A stretch of 46,078 bases of DNA, from NCBI GenBank assembly GCA_009602725.1, contig WELB01000246.1, positions 120,461 through 166,538 on the forward strand, in the 5' to 3' direction. Within the stretch, counting starts at the first letter, position 1. Every line of letters begins with the position of its first letter. Source of the DNA: Spirogloea muscicola (Eukaryota > Streptophyta > Zygnematophyceae > Spirogloeales > Spirogloeaceae). The translations under genes were made by a program, and so were the position numbers. The notes beneath the pieces were generated by a model. That model did not search any database. It was given only the letters and a program-made list of their open reading frames with translations, and had not been told where the DNA came from. Shown one piece after another: positions 9,627 through 22,289 of the stretch.

Positions 9627-12600
9627 CTGCGCGGCGTGCGGGCAGCCGACGTACGTGCCCAGCGCGCCGGCGCGCGGCCACAAGTACCACTGCCTGCACT
9701 GTGGCGAGATCGTGGCCCCTGGTGCGCTCCCCATGCCCCCCTGCCGTGTGCCCACCCTCCTCGGCGCGCCGCAGCACGCGCCGCCACCGTCGCGGCTGTG
9801 CCTGGCGCCGCCTTCCGGCTGCCGCTCGCCGGCGCGGAGCCCGGTGCCCTGCCGTCGGAGGCCGCCCGTGGCTCGGAGGCCCCTGCCGCTTCCTTGCTGA
9901 GCCCCTGCTTAGCAGCGCCGCCCGTCTCAGCCTGCCGGCCGTTGAGGCGCTCTGCGTGGTCGGCCTGCCACTGCAGGCGCACCAGCACCACGCGCCGAGG
10001 CCGCCGCTTACTTGCCCGCCGATGTCGCGCTCCGGGGCCTGGCGCTGGCCCCCGTGCATCTCGGGTCGGGGAGCAGCCACGACCTGCCAGTGTCCCCCAC
10101 CGGGCGCCCGGGTCGGAGCCCCCGATCGCCGTTCGGCGGGGGCCGCGGGGCCAGCGTCAGAACCACTGGCCGAGCCGAGTCCGGCTCGGTTCCTTCTGGC
10201 TCGCCGCCTCTGAGTGGCCCGACAAGCCCACGACCAGTAACGCACGCCAGCAGTGGTGTCCGGCCCGGTCACCGAGCAGGAGTGAGCGCCGACGGGGATG
10301 GCTATGCAGCTGGAGCCCATGGTCAAGGTCACCTGGGGTCCTCGTCTGCAGCAGGTTCTCTGATGAAAGCTAGGGAAGCTGGCGAACGCCACGAAGCCGA
10401 CAGGCCATCGACCCTTGTCAATGGATCTCCTGCTCCAAGCATGCACCAGCAGTCGAGGCAGCAGCAGCTCTTAGGACTGCATAGCAGCCGACATCATTTC
10501 CCGCCTGGCCAGAGTGAGGGGCTTGTGCAGCAAGGAAAGGCGTTCATGCTTGGCAGTCAGGGCCTACGAAACGGCACCTTGCTCGAGAACCGCCACAGGC
10601 TTGGTGGTAAGGATGAGCTGCTTGCTGCCCCAGTCAGCCCACTGAAAGGCAGCAGGTGAGCACCAGCTTCGTCCACTCTGTTGGGAGGTCGGCTGGGACT
10701 GGCTGTTGTTTAGTGCTCTTCAAAGAAGCTGTGCTGTTTGGCATGTGACATTCGAGCATGGGTCCATTTGGTTGGTCGTTTGGGCTTGGTTCGAGATGAG
10801 TTTGTAGCATGCTCTGCACCGACGAATATGCTGCTCAGAAGGTGTATTTGTCAGTGTCCAAAACTGCAATAGGCGCACACGAGTGGGCTGCTGTGAGGAG
10901 GAGCTCTGTCTATCTCTTGTTGAGACCGTGCTTTGAGGTGTTGCAGTTGCCCCGTCACAGTTGTCCTGTATAGACATCGACCTGATAAATGCTGATTTTA
11001 ACAGGCATACCTACTGACCGATTGCCATCGATGATCGTGGAACAGGCCTGACGTGAAGGATCCTAAGCTCCTCCGCTGGAGGCGCAAAACCCCGTTCATT
11101 GATGAGGACGCATCGCATGCAGAGGATGAGGAGGTCGTTGCCTCTATAGCAGCAGTTGCAAGGCACTTACCATCCAAGGACAAGGCCGACTTGTTCAATC
11201 ACCTCGGGGTTGACATCAGTGTCACTGCAGCTGACTCACTATTGCCAGGGGACTTGTCAGCTCCGGCCAGGCCAATGGTGGAGGTCATTGATTCTGGCAT
11301 TCGGGCTTCTTCTCCAGACTATGTCCCTGCAGCTGGCAGCTTGAATCCGGGCAACAGTCAAGCCCATCCCAAGGCCTTGGGCACAGCTCCCTCAGATGGT
11401 CTCACCTTGACTGCTTTTCTCCTCACCATAGAGGCTGGGGAGAAGGTTTCAAGCACAGCTGAACCAAGCAGGCCAGCAGCTGCTGCAGAGCCTGCAGGGT
11501 TGACAATGGATACTAGTGCATTGGAAGCTCTTGACTACACCTCTTGTCCAAGTGCGCCGCTGTCGCCCAGGAACCCAGCTTCTACTCGTGGCAGTCCAGC
11601 TTCTGGTGGGTCAGGCCTTTCCCCCCTGCGTAATGGAGCCCAGAAGCCAAGCTCCAGCCCGAAGGAGAAGTTGCTGCTGTCAGAGAAAGGAGACGCTGCT
11701 CCGAGCGCAGGAGGTCAGGAAGGCTTTGGCATTGCAGAAGCTCCGACTGAGACAGGGGCAGCGGCAGCAGGGAGGACAGTCAAGTCTTTTAGAGACCTTG
11801 TGGAGGACCGGACATACTACGGCGACTCCTATACACAGGCAGGCATCAATTTGGGTATCGCATCGGTTCCCTTGGATTCCATCCAGAAAGCGTTTCTTGA
11901 TCAATCGACCGGCTCGCTCCGGAAACTGGAAGCATCTGCAGGCCCCAGAACCTTTGTGCCAGGGTATGATCCAAGCAAAGGAGTGCCCCTTGATTCGATC
12001 ATCATTGAGTACAACAAGCTCGAACCCAAGAAGGAGTCCCGATGGCTGGAGGACAGGTTCTCAAGCAAGCAGGATGCAAGGCGACGCGAGCCGAAAACAA
12101 GGATTGCCACAGGGCTTGCAGCAAAGGTGCATGAGGTGCAGCACGATGGGGTTGTGTCAGGTCAAGCCTCTCAGGGGAGGCGGATTGCAGTACCTCTGCC
12201 TGTGCTGGTGCAAGGACCCCCTGAGGCTCCCTTGCAGGAGACTGTGATCATGTCAAGCGCAGCAGAAGTTGCACCGAGGAGCTCGCAAAGTTCCGCCAGC
12301 AGCAGGAGGTCTAAAAGGGACTCGTGGACAGAGAAGACGTTGTTGCCAAGGAGGAGTGTCCAATTTGGTATGTCTCTGGAAGACGAATCTTCTGGTGATG
12401 CTCCTCTTGTCGATCTCCGCAGGCAGCGGAAGGATGAGGTTGCTGTTGTTGAGCACGTGTTGAGGCAGGCTTCGGATGGCCATGGAAGGCCTGACACTGC
12501 GTCTCACGAGGAGGATACCTCAATGGTTTCCGATGTCAGCCTGGACTTTGGAAAGGCTTTGGGTTTGCATCAATATGCTGCAGCTGGTGCAGCTGGGTCA

Positions 12601-15600
12601 ACTTCAGACGACTCGCATACCACACAACTGTTTGGGAGTTTGGCTGTAGGATCCGAGTACTTGGCAGCAGGTAATCGAGCAACAGAGCTGGCAGGAAGAG
12701 GACAAGCGCGTACTATGAGTGCAGGATTGGACAAAGCTCTCGGTGCTGGACGAGAGGCCTTCGTCGAAGTGACTGAAGAAGAGGCGTCAATGCAGGGGGT
12801 CAAGCTGTCTCATGCTGCCGAGCATGTGAAGGCTTCAACAAGCTCACACTTAAGTAATAATGTCTCTGGGTTTGGCAGTGGGGAAGTCACAAGCTGCCAT
12901 CTGGAAGACTCCAGAATCTTGCCCAAAGTTGATGATGCAGGGCGACCTAGCATGGCAAATGGTTCAGCACCTGCTGTTCGGATTGCTGTACTGGACCCCG
13001 AGACTAGCTCTCGGATCCCCTCAAGCTCTGAACATGACAGAGGCAATCAGTCTCATCTGACCAGCTCCAGTCCCAGCAGCAAAGGGTGAGTGGACAGCTT
13101 ACAAGGAGGTAGGCCGCAGGCTCAGACTGCAAAAAGACGCATGCCATCATCTTGCACAACCTTCCACGACCTTGGTTTTCATGCTCGTCAACTCGTGACT
13201 TCTTTGCAGTTCATTTGCCGCCAGCACGACGTCCAGCTCAGAGCTGAAGCACAGCCCTCATTGTGACTCAAGTCACAATCAAAGCGGAGAACTTCCAAGG
13301 TTTTCTCTGAGTACCTCTAGCCGTATACCTTGTAAGGTTGATCATGGCTGGGGAGGATGCAGATCATGTTCCTGCCTTTTGCTGCTTGTCGCTGCTTGTC
13401 ACACATAAGGTCAGAAATTGCTGTGCACAAATGGGACTGGAGTGCTGGAGAAGAGAGAAGAGAGAAGAGAAGAGAAGAAGAGAGAAGAAGAATCATACAC
13501 CGAGCTGTGCTTGTATCTCAGAACTTGCCCCAATACATGGTGCAGCGTGCCCCTCAACGAGAATTACAACGTGGGTTATGAGCGCACAAGCAGCCAGGAG
13601 GGGGCCTCACCTTCTTCCAGTACAGCAGCGCCTAGCCCATCAATTCCTCATGCCCTTCCACGGAGACGCAGTAAGGGGGAATGCAACCGCTGCTTCAGAA
13701 AGCAGACGGCAAGTGACTGCACAATCTCTCAAGTCGATCATCATGAATTTAAGAAGTCCCAAGTGACTGACATTAGATCATGTTGTCGGGGGCAGCCGTA
13801 CATCTGTCCCACGTTTGCTGAGAATTACTTGATACTTGGATCGGTGAGCCAGTGCTTTGAGGACACCGGCCACAAGCTCGTTTTGACTTCTGTCCTCAAA
13901 TCTGCAGAACAAGGAGAAATGTTTGGTTTGTCAGACCAAGTATTGCGGTCCTTGCTTGCAAGGCGCAATGGGGTCCATGTCGGAAGGCAGGAAGTGTATC
14001 TCCTGCTTACAGGAGCCCATTGACGAGGACATGCGGTGCGAGCTAGGCAAGCCTTCCCGCCTTCTTCGCCAACTACTGCCACCACAGGTATAAGCCAAGA
14101 GGACTTGCTGTCCTGTTACCCTGATTTGTGTGAGAGGATCTGCGAATAGGGAAGAGGCAAAGTCAGTGCCACGGGGATAGCACGCAGGGGGTAGCCCATG
14201 CTTGAATGTATTGCCGTATTTACAAGCCGCCTATGCAAGACATTTAAATGACACTATGACATCTCTAGTCATATGTTGTTGATGATGAGCTGCATTGAGC
14301 TCTGCTGTTTGTTTGGAACATTAGGATTTCTTTGCTGTGGTCATTGATGGATCTCTGGCTGTCATGATCTTTCTTCATTGGCATCTGCCTCTTACAGTGA
14401 GATATATAAAGGAGATGGGTACCCTTTCTTTCTGGCCAGCTCAGGCTGCCGGCAAGCGCCGGACAAAAACAGCCACCATGACTTTGTACCTTATACTGTT
14501 TCACACCCTTCGTCTTTGCAGAAAGTCTCACAGATCATGGCTGCTGAGTTGGCAAGTCCAATCAATCAATTGCCCCCAGAGGCTGTTGAAGTGAATGGAA
14601 AGCCTCTGACATCTCCAGAAGTATCGCTTCTTCTGATGTGCGATAATCCCCCTCCTAATCTTCGGGGAGGGCGATATTGGTACGACAGCCAGTGCGGCTT
14701 CTGGGGCGTGGTAAGTACCTGCGTCACAACGAAATGCTTCTCAGCATAGCCTTCCAAGTGGGACTTCTTGGGCTTGATTGACAGTAGCAAAGCTACCCCT
14801 GGAGCTTCATTGTCAACCATAGCCCGCTGAGAATTTTCAACAGAACGACAATTCTATCTGTGGACCTGCTTTGTGATTATTGCTTCATTGAATGACTTCA
14901 GGAAGTCGAGCATGCCTGGACTTCATCTTTGAATGAACTTCACAGCCATAATTGGGGTGTGATCGTCGTGTGCCAACTGCGGTATATGATGGCCAGTGAT
15001 TCATGACTCTTTGTTGTGCAGATTGGTCAGAAACCTGAGCGTGTCATAACAGCTGGACTTAGAGTTGGCGGCTACATCCGGCCAGAATGCAGTAAAGGCA
15101 ATACTGGAGTCACTCTCAACAGCAGAGAGGTTACACAAAAGGAGCTTGAGATGCTGAAGGTGTTGTTCGGCCTCAAAGTGCCGCAACTACGTCCATTGCC
15201 GTGTGCATGCTGAATTGTTCAGCGGTAGTTGGCGCATGAGCACCATTGCCTGCAGGAGGTGTGGTACTGACTTAAGTTGTTGCAGAGTGCCAAGGTCAAT
15301 TGTTCACCGGGCACTCGATTGTGGCTGGATGCTGAGGGCTTTTATAGCGAAGAAGGCCAGAAGGCCTCCAAGGGCAACCTCTGGGACAAGGTTATTTCTC
15401 AAGCACCAGTGTCCAGGCTATGGTGGGAAAGTAGTTAAGGGGAGGAATTGCTTTCTGTTTGATTGTAAGTGACAAGGAAGAAGTAGCTTAACAGCTGCTG
15501 ATGAGTGAGCAGGAGCTGAGGCAGGTGAAAGGGTGTGGAGACACAATGATCAATGTGGCTCATTTACATTGCAGCTGTTCTTATTTGACCATGAATGAAT

Positions 15601-18600
15601 GTGGTTATACGCTGTGGCGCGGAATCATGTCACAGGCTGCATTTCGATCCTTGCGGCCACCTCCTGTTGCAAAGCGGAGCCCCGAAGTGACGACCAGTCG
15701 TTCCCCCAGCCACCGAGGCAGTCACCATTCTTATCCCATGAGCCCTGAGCCTGAGCATCTGGTCGACTCACCACCACTGCTTCCACAATCCAGTCCTCCA
15801 AGAGTGCATCGCCTGCTCCTGCTGGGGCATCAGGGTGCTGGTAGAAGCACACTCATTAAGCAGGTGTGTGACACTCTGCAGTGCAAAGTCGTCGCTGAAA
15901 TGTTGATGTGGTTATGCCAATATGCCTGGCTGGTCTTGACTCTGCCAATGGTCGCAAGAGGTTACAATTGCTCCTGCGTTAGTGGACTAGGAGAATGGTA
16001 CAAGGGACAAAATTTTGTGCTATCAGGAGCTGCTGTGGTGTCATACTAATTGTACAACTCTGCCGCTGCAGGCAAAGATACTGTACACAGGTGGGTTCAC
16101 AAGGGAGGAGCTGCGCATGCACAAGGACCTCATCCACAAAAGGGTAGTGGAAAACATGCTGAAGATATTGCGAGCAAGAGAGATATTTGAAAGAGCAGAA
16201 GGTTCTTGACCTCATCGAGATTGTAGTTATGGTTTTTTCCTGGATGTTTAATCTGGATGTTTTGTACGTCCGCACAAGTAAGAGGAAAGTCAAAGTTAAC
16301 GCTAACAGCTTACTTGCAACATAGTGCGTTCAGGCATGTTGATTTGCCACATAATCATGAATAATTATTGTATTCCTCTTTTGTGAACTGTGTCTGAAAT
16401 GATGAAACGAGTGGCATGTTACACGGCTGAGGGTGCTTCAATACATTGGCTTGTGCAGAAGGGGGAGTTGACAGTCAGTACGCAATCAGCAGTCATACTT
16501 CTAAGCTTGCAGGTCCTGACATGCATTGCAAGCACAGTCTCCGCTGTTTCTGCTTGATCACCTTCGTGTGGCTCTTCAGCATCTAGATCATTTCTATTCT
16601 CACTCTTCGCATTTCCAGCACCATCACCTATCATAAATTGCCACACCATGGCTTTGCGCAAGTCCTTGCTTGCTTAAGTGGTTGTGTGGTTCTTCCTGAA
16701 TCCCATATGTATGCTTTCTTAGATGCCTGTTGTCTGCAACCAAGCAGCCGCCCTTGGCACAGATGGGTTTGAGGTTCTGCTAATTGCAGGCGACTTGCAC
16801 CGCCTGTAAATCGATCACCTCGTTTGTGTGCAGAAGTGCTTCTGATAGCTTGCAGAAATGGAGCTGTGAAACTCACCCTTGAAGTTGCTCAGCATCTTCA
16901 AGAATTGTGGAACGACCAGGCTATTCAGAACACAATTGCCAGGGTACATGAAATTGCAGGCTTATCCACCTTCGCTGCTTACTTCCTCGACAAGGTACAA
17001 AGAGCATTTCATTTGGGAGCGCTGTTGCATAGCAGACACGTATTGAGACAAGTATCGATGCATTTGTACGAGTCTAGCACCTCTCAAGCACGCAATTAGT
17101 ACCTCAGCTTGCTGCTGCACATCTCCTTGATGTCTTCGAACTGCACTGCACTTGAGATGCTTAAAGTGCCTTGTACTTCCTAATGCACCCCTTAACTTGG
17201 TCTTTGTCAGGGATCAGTGCAGCAAGATGTACATTAGCTTTCTCTAAGCATTGCTTGCAGTCCATGTATTTGTAAAAACTCTCCAGCTGAGACCAACATA
17301 TCCTGGCTGGTTGCCAGGTCCAGGAGTTAGCCGGGCCAGACTACGAAGCCAGCCACAGAGATATCCTCTATGTCGAGGGTCTGCCTCAAAGTTCTGGGAT
17401 GGCGGAGGTTGAGTTTGCGATGGTGGGCGGGTCGGTCATATCAGGACCCCTTGTCAATGGTCCACCTTCAGTCGAGACCAGGTTTGACATTGCTGCAAAT
17501 TCTTGCCGCAATCCCGTGTACAGTGGCATTGTTTTGGACATTTCAGGCTGCTTAACCAATGCTCTGTGTGATTTTTAAGACCTTTTTGTGTGTTCAGTTT
17601 CACGCTGCATAGGTGACATGCATCAAGGGAGGCAGGGCTCTATTGCCTTCCCTTCTAGTCGATTAGCTCGTCTGATAGCAGCGCCATCGCTGTTCCTAGC
17701 TGAGCTACCGTACAGAGCATGTGCAACGACTGGGAGTGTCTCGCATAGGCAGGCTGAGTTACCATGCTCTGTTGTGAGTGGTGCAGATACAGACTTATCC
17801 ATCTGGGTGGACAACATCAGCCAGATTGGGACACTTACTTGGAGACAGGCCAGGAGGTGACAGGCGTCATCTTCTGCATGTCCTTGAGCAGTTTCGACGA
17901 GACGTTGGAGGAGGATGTAGCAGGACCTGGTTCACTGGATGCTCACGGGGGGCACCTTCAACGTGGCAGCTCTTTTGAGAGGAACAAGATGATGACTGCG
18001 CGTGATGCTTTTGTCAGCCTACTGAAGGCACCCAGCCTTGCATCCAAGCCGTTCATTCTACTCCTCACTAAGTACGACCTCTTTGAAGAGAAAATTGAAC
18101 GGGGAGTCTCCATACGTCTTTGCTCTTGGTTCTCTGATTACAGGTTGGTGCTGGCACCCTCAAAATCTTGTGTGTGGTGGTTTGGCTGCTCCACTGGAAG
18201 GCTCGTAGCTGAACGTTGTTGGACATGAATGGAGTGCTGTGACAATTTGCATTGCAAAAGGAGTGCTTTTCTTACAATCCTGCTGGGTGGTGAGACCAGC
18301 CCCGTCGAGACTGAGCACACGTCATCCCAGGCCAAGGCTCAGCAGGCTTACTACTACATCGTCCTGAAGTTTAAGGAAGTTTTCATGGCAGCCAACCCTA
18401 ATTCCGACCGCAAGCTCGACACCTTCAAGGCACGCCCATATCTCCCTGGTTCCCCTACTCTCTAGTCGTAGCGGTGCTTGCGTGTCGTATCCAGCCAAGC
18501 ACTTGTGGTGAGCAGAACCATGTCTGCTCAGCACAAATGATTAAGCTTGCAGATTTACGCACTAGGACCAAAAGCAGCATCGAAGGTCGCTCAGTTGTAG

Positions 18601-19023
18601 ACAATCAATGCAGGCTGTTGAGCTCAATATTGCTGCTCACTCCAAGTGTTACTGCCCATGCAGATAGATGCGCTGGACGATGAGTCCACGTCAACTGCAT
18701 TCATCATCATAAAGGAGGTCAATTCTCAAGCGCTTTCCTGGAACATCAACAATGGGGGAATACATGACAGTAGACGCAGCAGCGGGCTGAGGGAGCGACC
18801 TCGTAGTGCATACGGAAAACTGAAATAATTGTAAATTGTTGTGATTCGTATATTGCAGGTGTTGCGATGGAAAGACGATAGCGTGTTAGATTGGGCGCTC
18901 CTTTCCAACCACTCGAAGTTTTCAGACGACTTCGACCCACTTCAAAGTCAGGATGTCATTATTGCTCCTAGTGGCGGCCTTCGCTTCTCACCCTTACCCG
19001 ATGATTATTCTACCAATTACTGA
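9627..19023 (+). CDS. XLG: Extra-large G protein (XLG-type Galpha)
   Basis: Multi-exon gene; in-phase exons: (9946)-10655, 11046-13085, 13908-14087, 14522-14710, 15022-15159, 15286-15390, 15636-15863, 16072-16201, 16834-16994, 17318-17481, 17787-18143, 18300-about 18429, 18553-18585, 18664-18717, 18859-19023 (TGA). Exons near 13210-13760 are less certain. The XLG hallmark Cys-rich block is clear ([26 protein letters not shown], then EPIDED), followed by [21 protein letters not shown], the P-loop [77 protein letters not shown] and IIIKEVLRWKDD. Ahead of this lies about 900 residues of low-complexity, Ser/Ala/Pro-rich sequence, much longer than in land plants, and a C4 motif (CAACG...YHCLHC, about 9630-9710) that may or may not belong. 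XLGs pair with G-beta-gamma at membrane and nucleus in plants. The 5' end is unresolved because of the n at 9626. Confidence 0.85.
13446..13494 (+). repeat. GA-rich microsatellite in an XLG intron
   Basis: A purine run built from AGAGAAGAGAAG-type units lies between the exon ending near 13331 and the next coding block. It makes the local exon boundaries hard to place. Confidence 0.7.
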
Positions 19024-20110
19024 GTAGATGTAGGGGGTGCCACACTCTTGTAGAATAGGGCCTCTGCACTGGTGTCTATGCCAAAGATTACGCCTTACCT
19101 TGACCATCTCAGCCTCCTCACACACGGACTTGAAGATTTACAAGAGGTACAGAATAATGTACAAGAGGTACAAGAGATCAGATCTGTATTGCCTGCACTT
19201 CTGTCCCTTATTTGCAGCAGGTTTTTGTACAAATTGAAGGATCAACAGGCTTCAAGTGTCTCCTCTCTGCATCTCAATGCATCTCAGTCATACGATGATC
19301 TTAGTATGCAAGGATGCATCTGAGCGATCGGAGCCACTCTTGAAACTCCAGTGTTGATGCTTTTCTATCAACATACTAAGATTGGAGGTCGTCAGACTGG
19401 GGACCACGGTTCATGTCACTCAACAACCGCGTCCAAACAGGTACCTTGCTTTGCCAGGTATCGTTGGTGGACATACAATCCTGCCAAACATGAAGGCTAC
19501 ACTTCCACAGGTCTGTGTATCAACACTTCTATAGAGATATTGCTATTTCAAAAGTGACTCCTGGCCTCCCACTATTACTCAACACACTCGAAAAAAGTAG
19601 AAGCTCTCCCCAAGGTTGTAGCTGTTTCATGCCTACAATAGAGTCACCAATGAGGGGGAGAACCTCCACTTGATAAGTCACAACGACTGAAATCTTAAGC
19701 GTGGTTACCACCAAGACAATACTGACAGCATTCACAGCACGCCTTAGTTCATTGCCGAGGTAGTCCTGCCACATCGGCAGCCGCTTCCCAAAGTTCTTGT
19801 GCCAGCTTCACATTGTAAGAGATGGGTGACGATCGGACAGATCGCACCCTGCTTAACCATCTCCCTTGTGAAAGCCTTCGAAGTGGCCAGTCCAATAAAC
19901 AGAACACTCCAGTGACCGGCAACAGGTACTTCAGGATGCCTGGCGGAGGCAGCGTGAACTGTGCTCAATGCAAGAGGGTTTCATCTGTGAGGACTGGTGT
20001 CAAGGTACGTGCAGAGGACATTTGCGGCTCAGATCAACACAACAAATATATGAGTCATCACGGTGCTCAACGTATCATCTTTTGTGGTGTGAATGTGGAG
20101 GATTCCTCAC
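19024..20110. other. XLG 3' flank and possible dehydrogenase 3' end
   Basis: No convincing gene on the plus strand. A short direct repeat (TACAAGAGGTACA type) lies at about 19137-19172. On the minus strand 19744-19968 encodes FTLPPPGILKYLLPVTG or, in another frame, HAASARHPEVPVAGHW; either could be a last exon or UTR of the dehydrogenase gene, but I could not prove a join. Confidence 0.4.
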
Positions 20111-20112
20111 AA

Positions 20113-22130
20113 TGGGCCAAGCAAAAGTTCCTCTGGCGAAAAACACTGCACTGTTCTCGCGGTCAGAGGCGGTATTGCTCGTGTCTCCCATGGCGGCATG
20201 TATGACGGGAACGGCGCCATCCCATGTGGGTGAGAAGGTACTCTGACAAGAAGAGTTCAAAAATAGTGTTGCAGTCAGTGATGCACGCATCATCAAACGA
20301 TCCTCAATGTACATCTGTAAATGCACTTGACAGCACCAGAACTGCAATATGGCTGCGGGAGAACATCAATTCCCATGCATTAGGCAACCTCACTGTGTCA
20401 TGCTCACTTGTGCAAGCCACTTCCATGGTGGTCGTGAATATCTTGAGTTTCTCCAGATGTCACTCAAAACAGCACCTGCAGCTACTCTTGCATTTCAGTT
20501 GCTCCTACAAGTTGATCAAGATGAAGTAGATTGCTGCAGCATCCTGTTTGCTCTGAGCTATTCTCCTTTGAGGGCAATCGTCCTGAGAGCACGGCATCGT
20601 ACCGGGGTCGACTGCAAAGGCCTCAATGTTTCGGCCTGCGCACATGCACGTCAACACAGTCTGGTCAGTGCCAAAGTATGGGGCGTGCATGCGTCTGTTC
20701 TCGGCTGTTGGTGAGCAGTGACATGCAGTAAGTGATGCACGACTCACCTCGCCATCTGCGGTGCAGCTCATTCGTGAAGAGTACGTTGGCCAACTTGCAC
20801 TGAGCATACCGACCTGATGCAAAGTCGTGGAGAAATTTGTTCTGAAATGGAATGGCATGCAGCAGCATGTCCTGAGCTCGTGCAGTCATTGTTTGGAGAT
20901 AATAGATGTGATGCAACACTCTTTGAGACCACAGCAAGCAATATGTGGATCTTTGCAGAGACACATTCAAGCTGGTGGCAACGATGCAGGCACATCAAGT
21001 AGTCCATATACAGACTTTTGGGCAGAGCAAAGCAATCTAGCCTGCAGGCCACCAATCAAGCGTCACCCTCAAAAGGCAACGCTGCTGCGGAGAAGGTCAG
21101 CAAGGCCTTAAGGGGGAGCCGTACCGCGTCAGGGATGTCGACAAACCGGTGGGTGATGGAGCTCACGTTCACCACCTGCAAAGTGTGACCCCACCGCTGC
21201 CTTGTCTGAGCCTTCTCCTTCTCCTTGTGGAGACGATTGCCACCTACTCGAAGAGGAACGCATGCCTTGGCAGCACTGTGCAGTTCCACTCTTGTCCCCG
21301 TCCCTTTGGGACAAGCTTCATGAGCGGAAGTTTGCCACGCCATAGGGTGTATGGACTCAGAGGCGGTGCACCCTTGAAGGAGCGCCGGCCACCAATGCAT
21401 CCTCGAGAAGCCTGGTCAGCGTGTACGGCCCCAGAAAGTTGACCTGCCCGAGGATATCCGCCCCCGCGACTTCAGCGCACGCGACCTTGCAGCCTGAGCA
21501 TCTCCATCTCTTTGCAGTGCTGGAGCAGCAGTCGAGCTTTTCTGAACGGCAATCTGCAGCATGCACAGCACCTCCATCGCCGTTGATCACAGACCGGCGG
21601 GGAGCTCCAGCAGGCCTTCCGAGACGACGGACCTGAGCGCAGCCTCCGACGCCGTCCGCCGTGTACCAGGGCCGGCGGAACGGCGCTCCGGCGTTGTTCA
21701 CCTTGTGTGGGAGGGCGAGCCAGCACATTCATCACGCCGCCCTCGCCCGCGCGGGGCCCTGGCAGCGCGGCATCGGGTGCGAGCTCGAGGTGGTGGAATC
21801 ACCAGGATGCTGATGGCCAGGCCACGCTGCTTGACGTGCGCCGCGAGCCGGCGGACCGAGTCCTGGTCTGCGAGGTCCAGCTGCAGGATGTCCAGCTCCG
21901 CGCCCGGACATGCCTGAAGACGGCCGGACCCGGGGCAGCCGTGAGGGGGGGATGCCAGGCTTAGGATTTGGAGCAACATCGGCGCGCGAGCAATGCGGGA
22001 CCTGGCGGATGCGCGCGGCGGCGGCGGCGGCCTTGTCGGTGTCGCGGCAGGCCATGAGGACGGCGGCGCCGGCGCGNGGCGGCGGGCGGCGGCGCCGGAG
22101 GCCCGACCGGCGCGAGGCGGGCCTGCCCAT
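20113..22130 (-). CDS. Short-chain dehydrogenase/reductase (RDH/WWOX-like)
   Basis: Minus-strand, at least eight exons. In order: GAAVLMACRDTDKAAAAAAR (donor at 22001), GAELDILQLDLADQDSVRRL (about 21910-21800), a block ending GVMNVLARPPTQ, QVNFLGPYTLTRLLED with GAPSR, VVNVSSITHRFVDIPDAV (top 21175), GRYAQCKLANVLFTNELHRR (20748-20813), NIEAFAVDPG, GAVLSDIWRNSRYSRPPWKW (20408-20475, in phase with VDPG), then WDGAVPVIHAAMGD and FARGTFAWPI. These match the classical SDR plan: Rossmann strand with ACRD (NADP preference is usual for R here), DLAD, NVSS catalytic Ser, YxxxK catalytic Tyr/Lys, and PG motif. The TGxxxGIG loop is not readable near the n at 22077, and the NNAG motif appears as ARAGEGG. 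The substrate cannot be told. The 3' end may extend below 20113. Confidence 0.78.
22077..22077. other. Single ambiguous base in the dehydrogenase 5' end
   Basis: The n falls where the glycine-rich cofactor loop should be encoded. This probably explains why that motif is missing. Confidence 0.5.
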
Positions 22131-22289
22131 CGGGGGTACAACTGTGATCGGCCAGCCGGTAGTTCAAAGCGCGGCCAAATCAAAATAAAAGCTGCAATGA
22201 GCCAGACTTCGAACAAAGTTCGCATTGTGAGGCTCTTACAACGGCGGTGCGCACTACAGTAAAAGTACAGACGAGAGAAAGCGGTTACT

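Noticed and set aside
9458-10373. Two other long plus frames (251 and 296 codons) in the GC-rich XLG 5' region
   Set aside because: Arg/Pro/Ala-rich frames typical of GC-rich DNA; only the frame that joins in phase to 11046 was kept.
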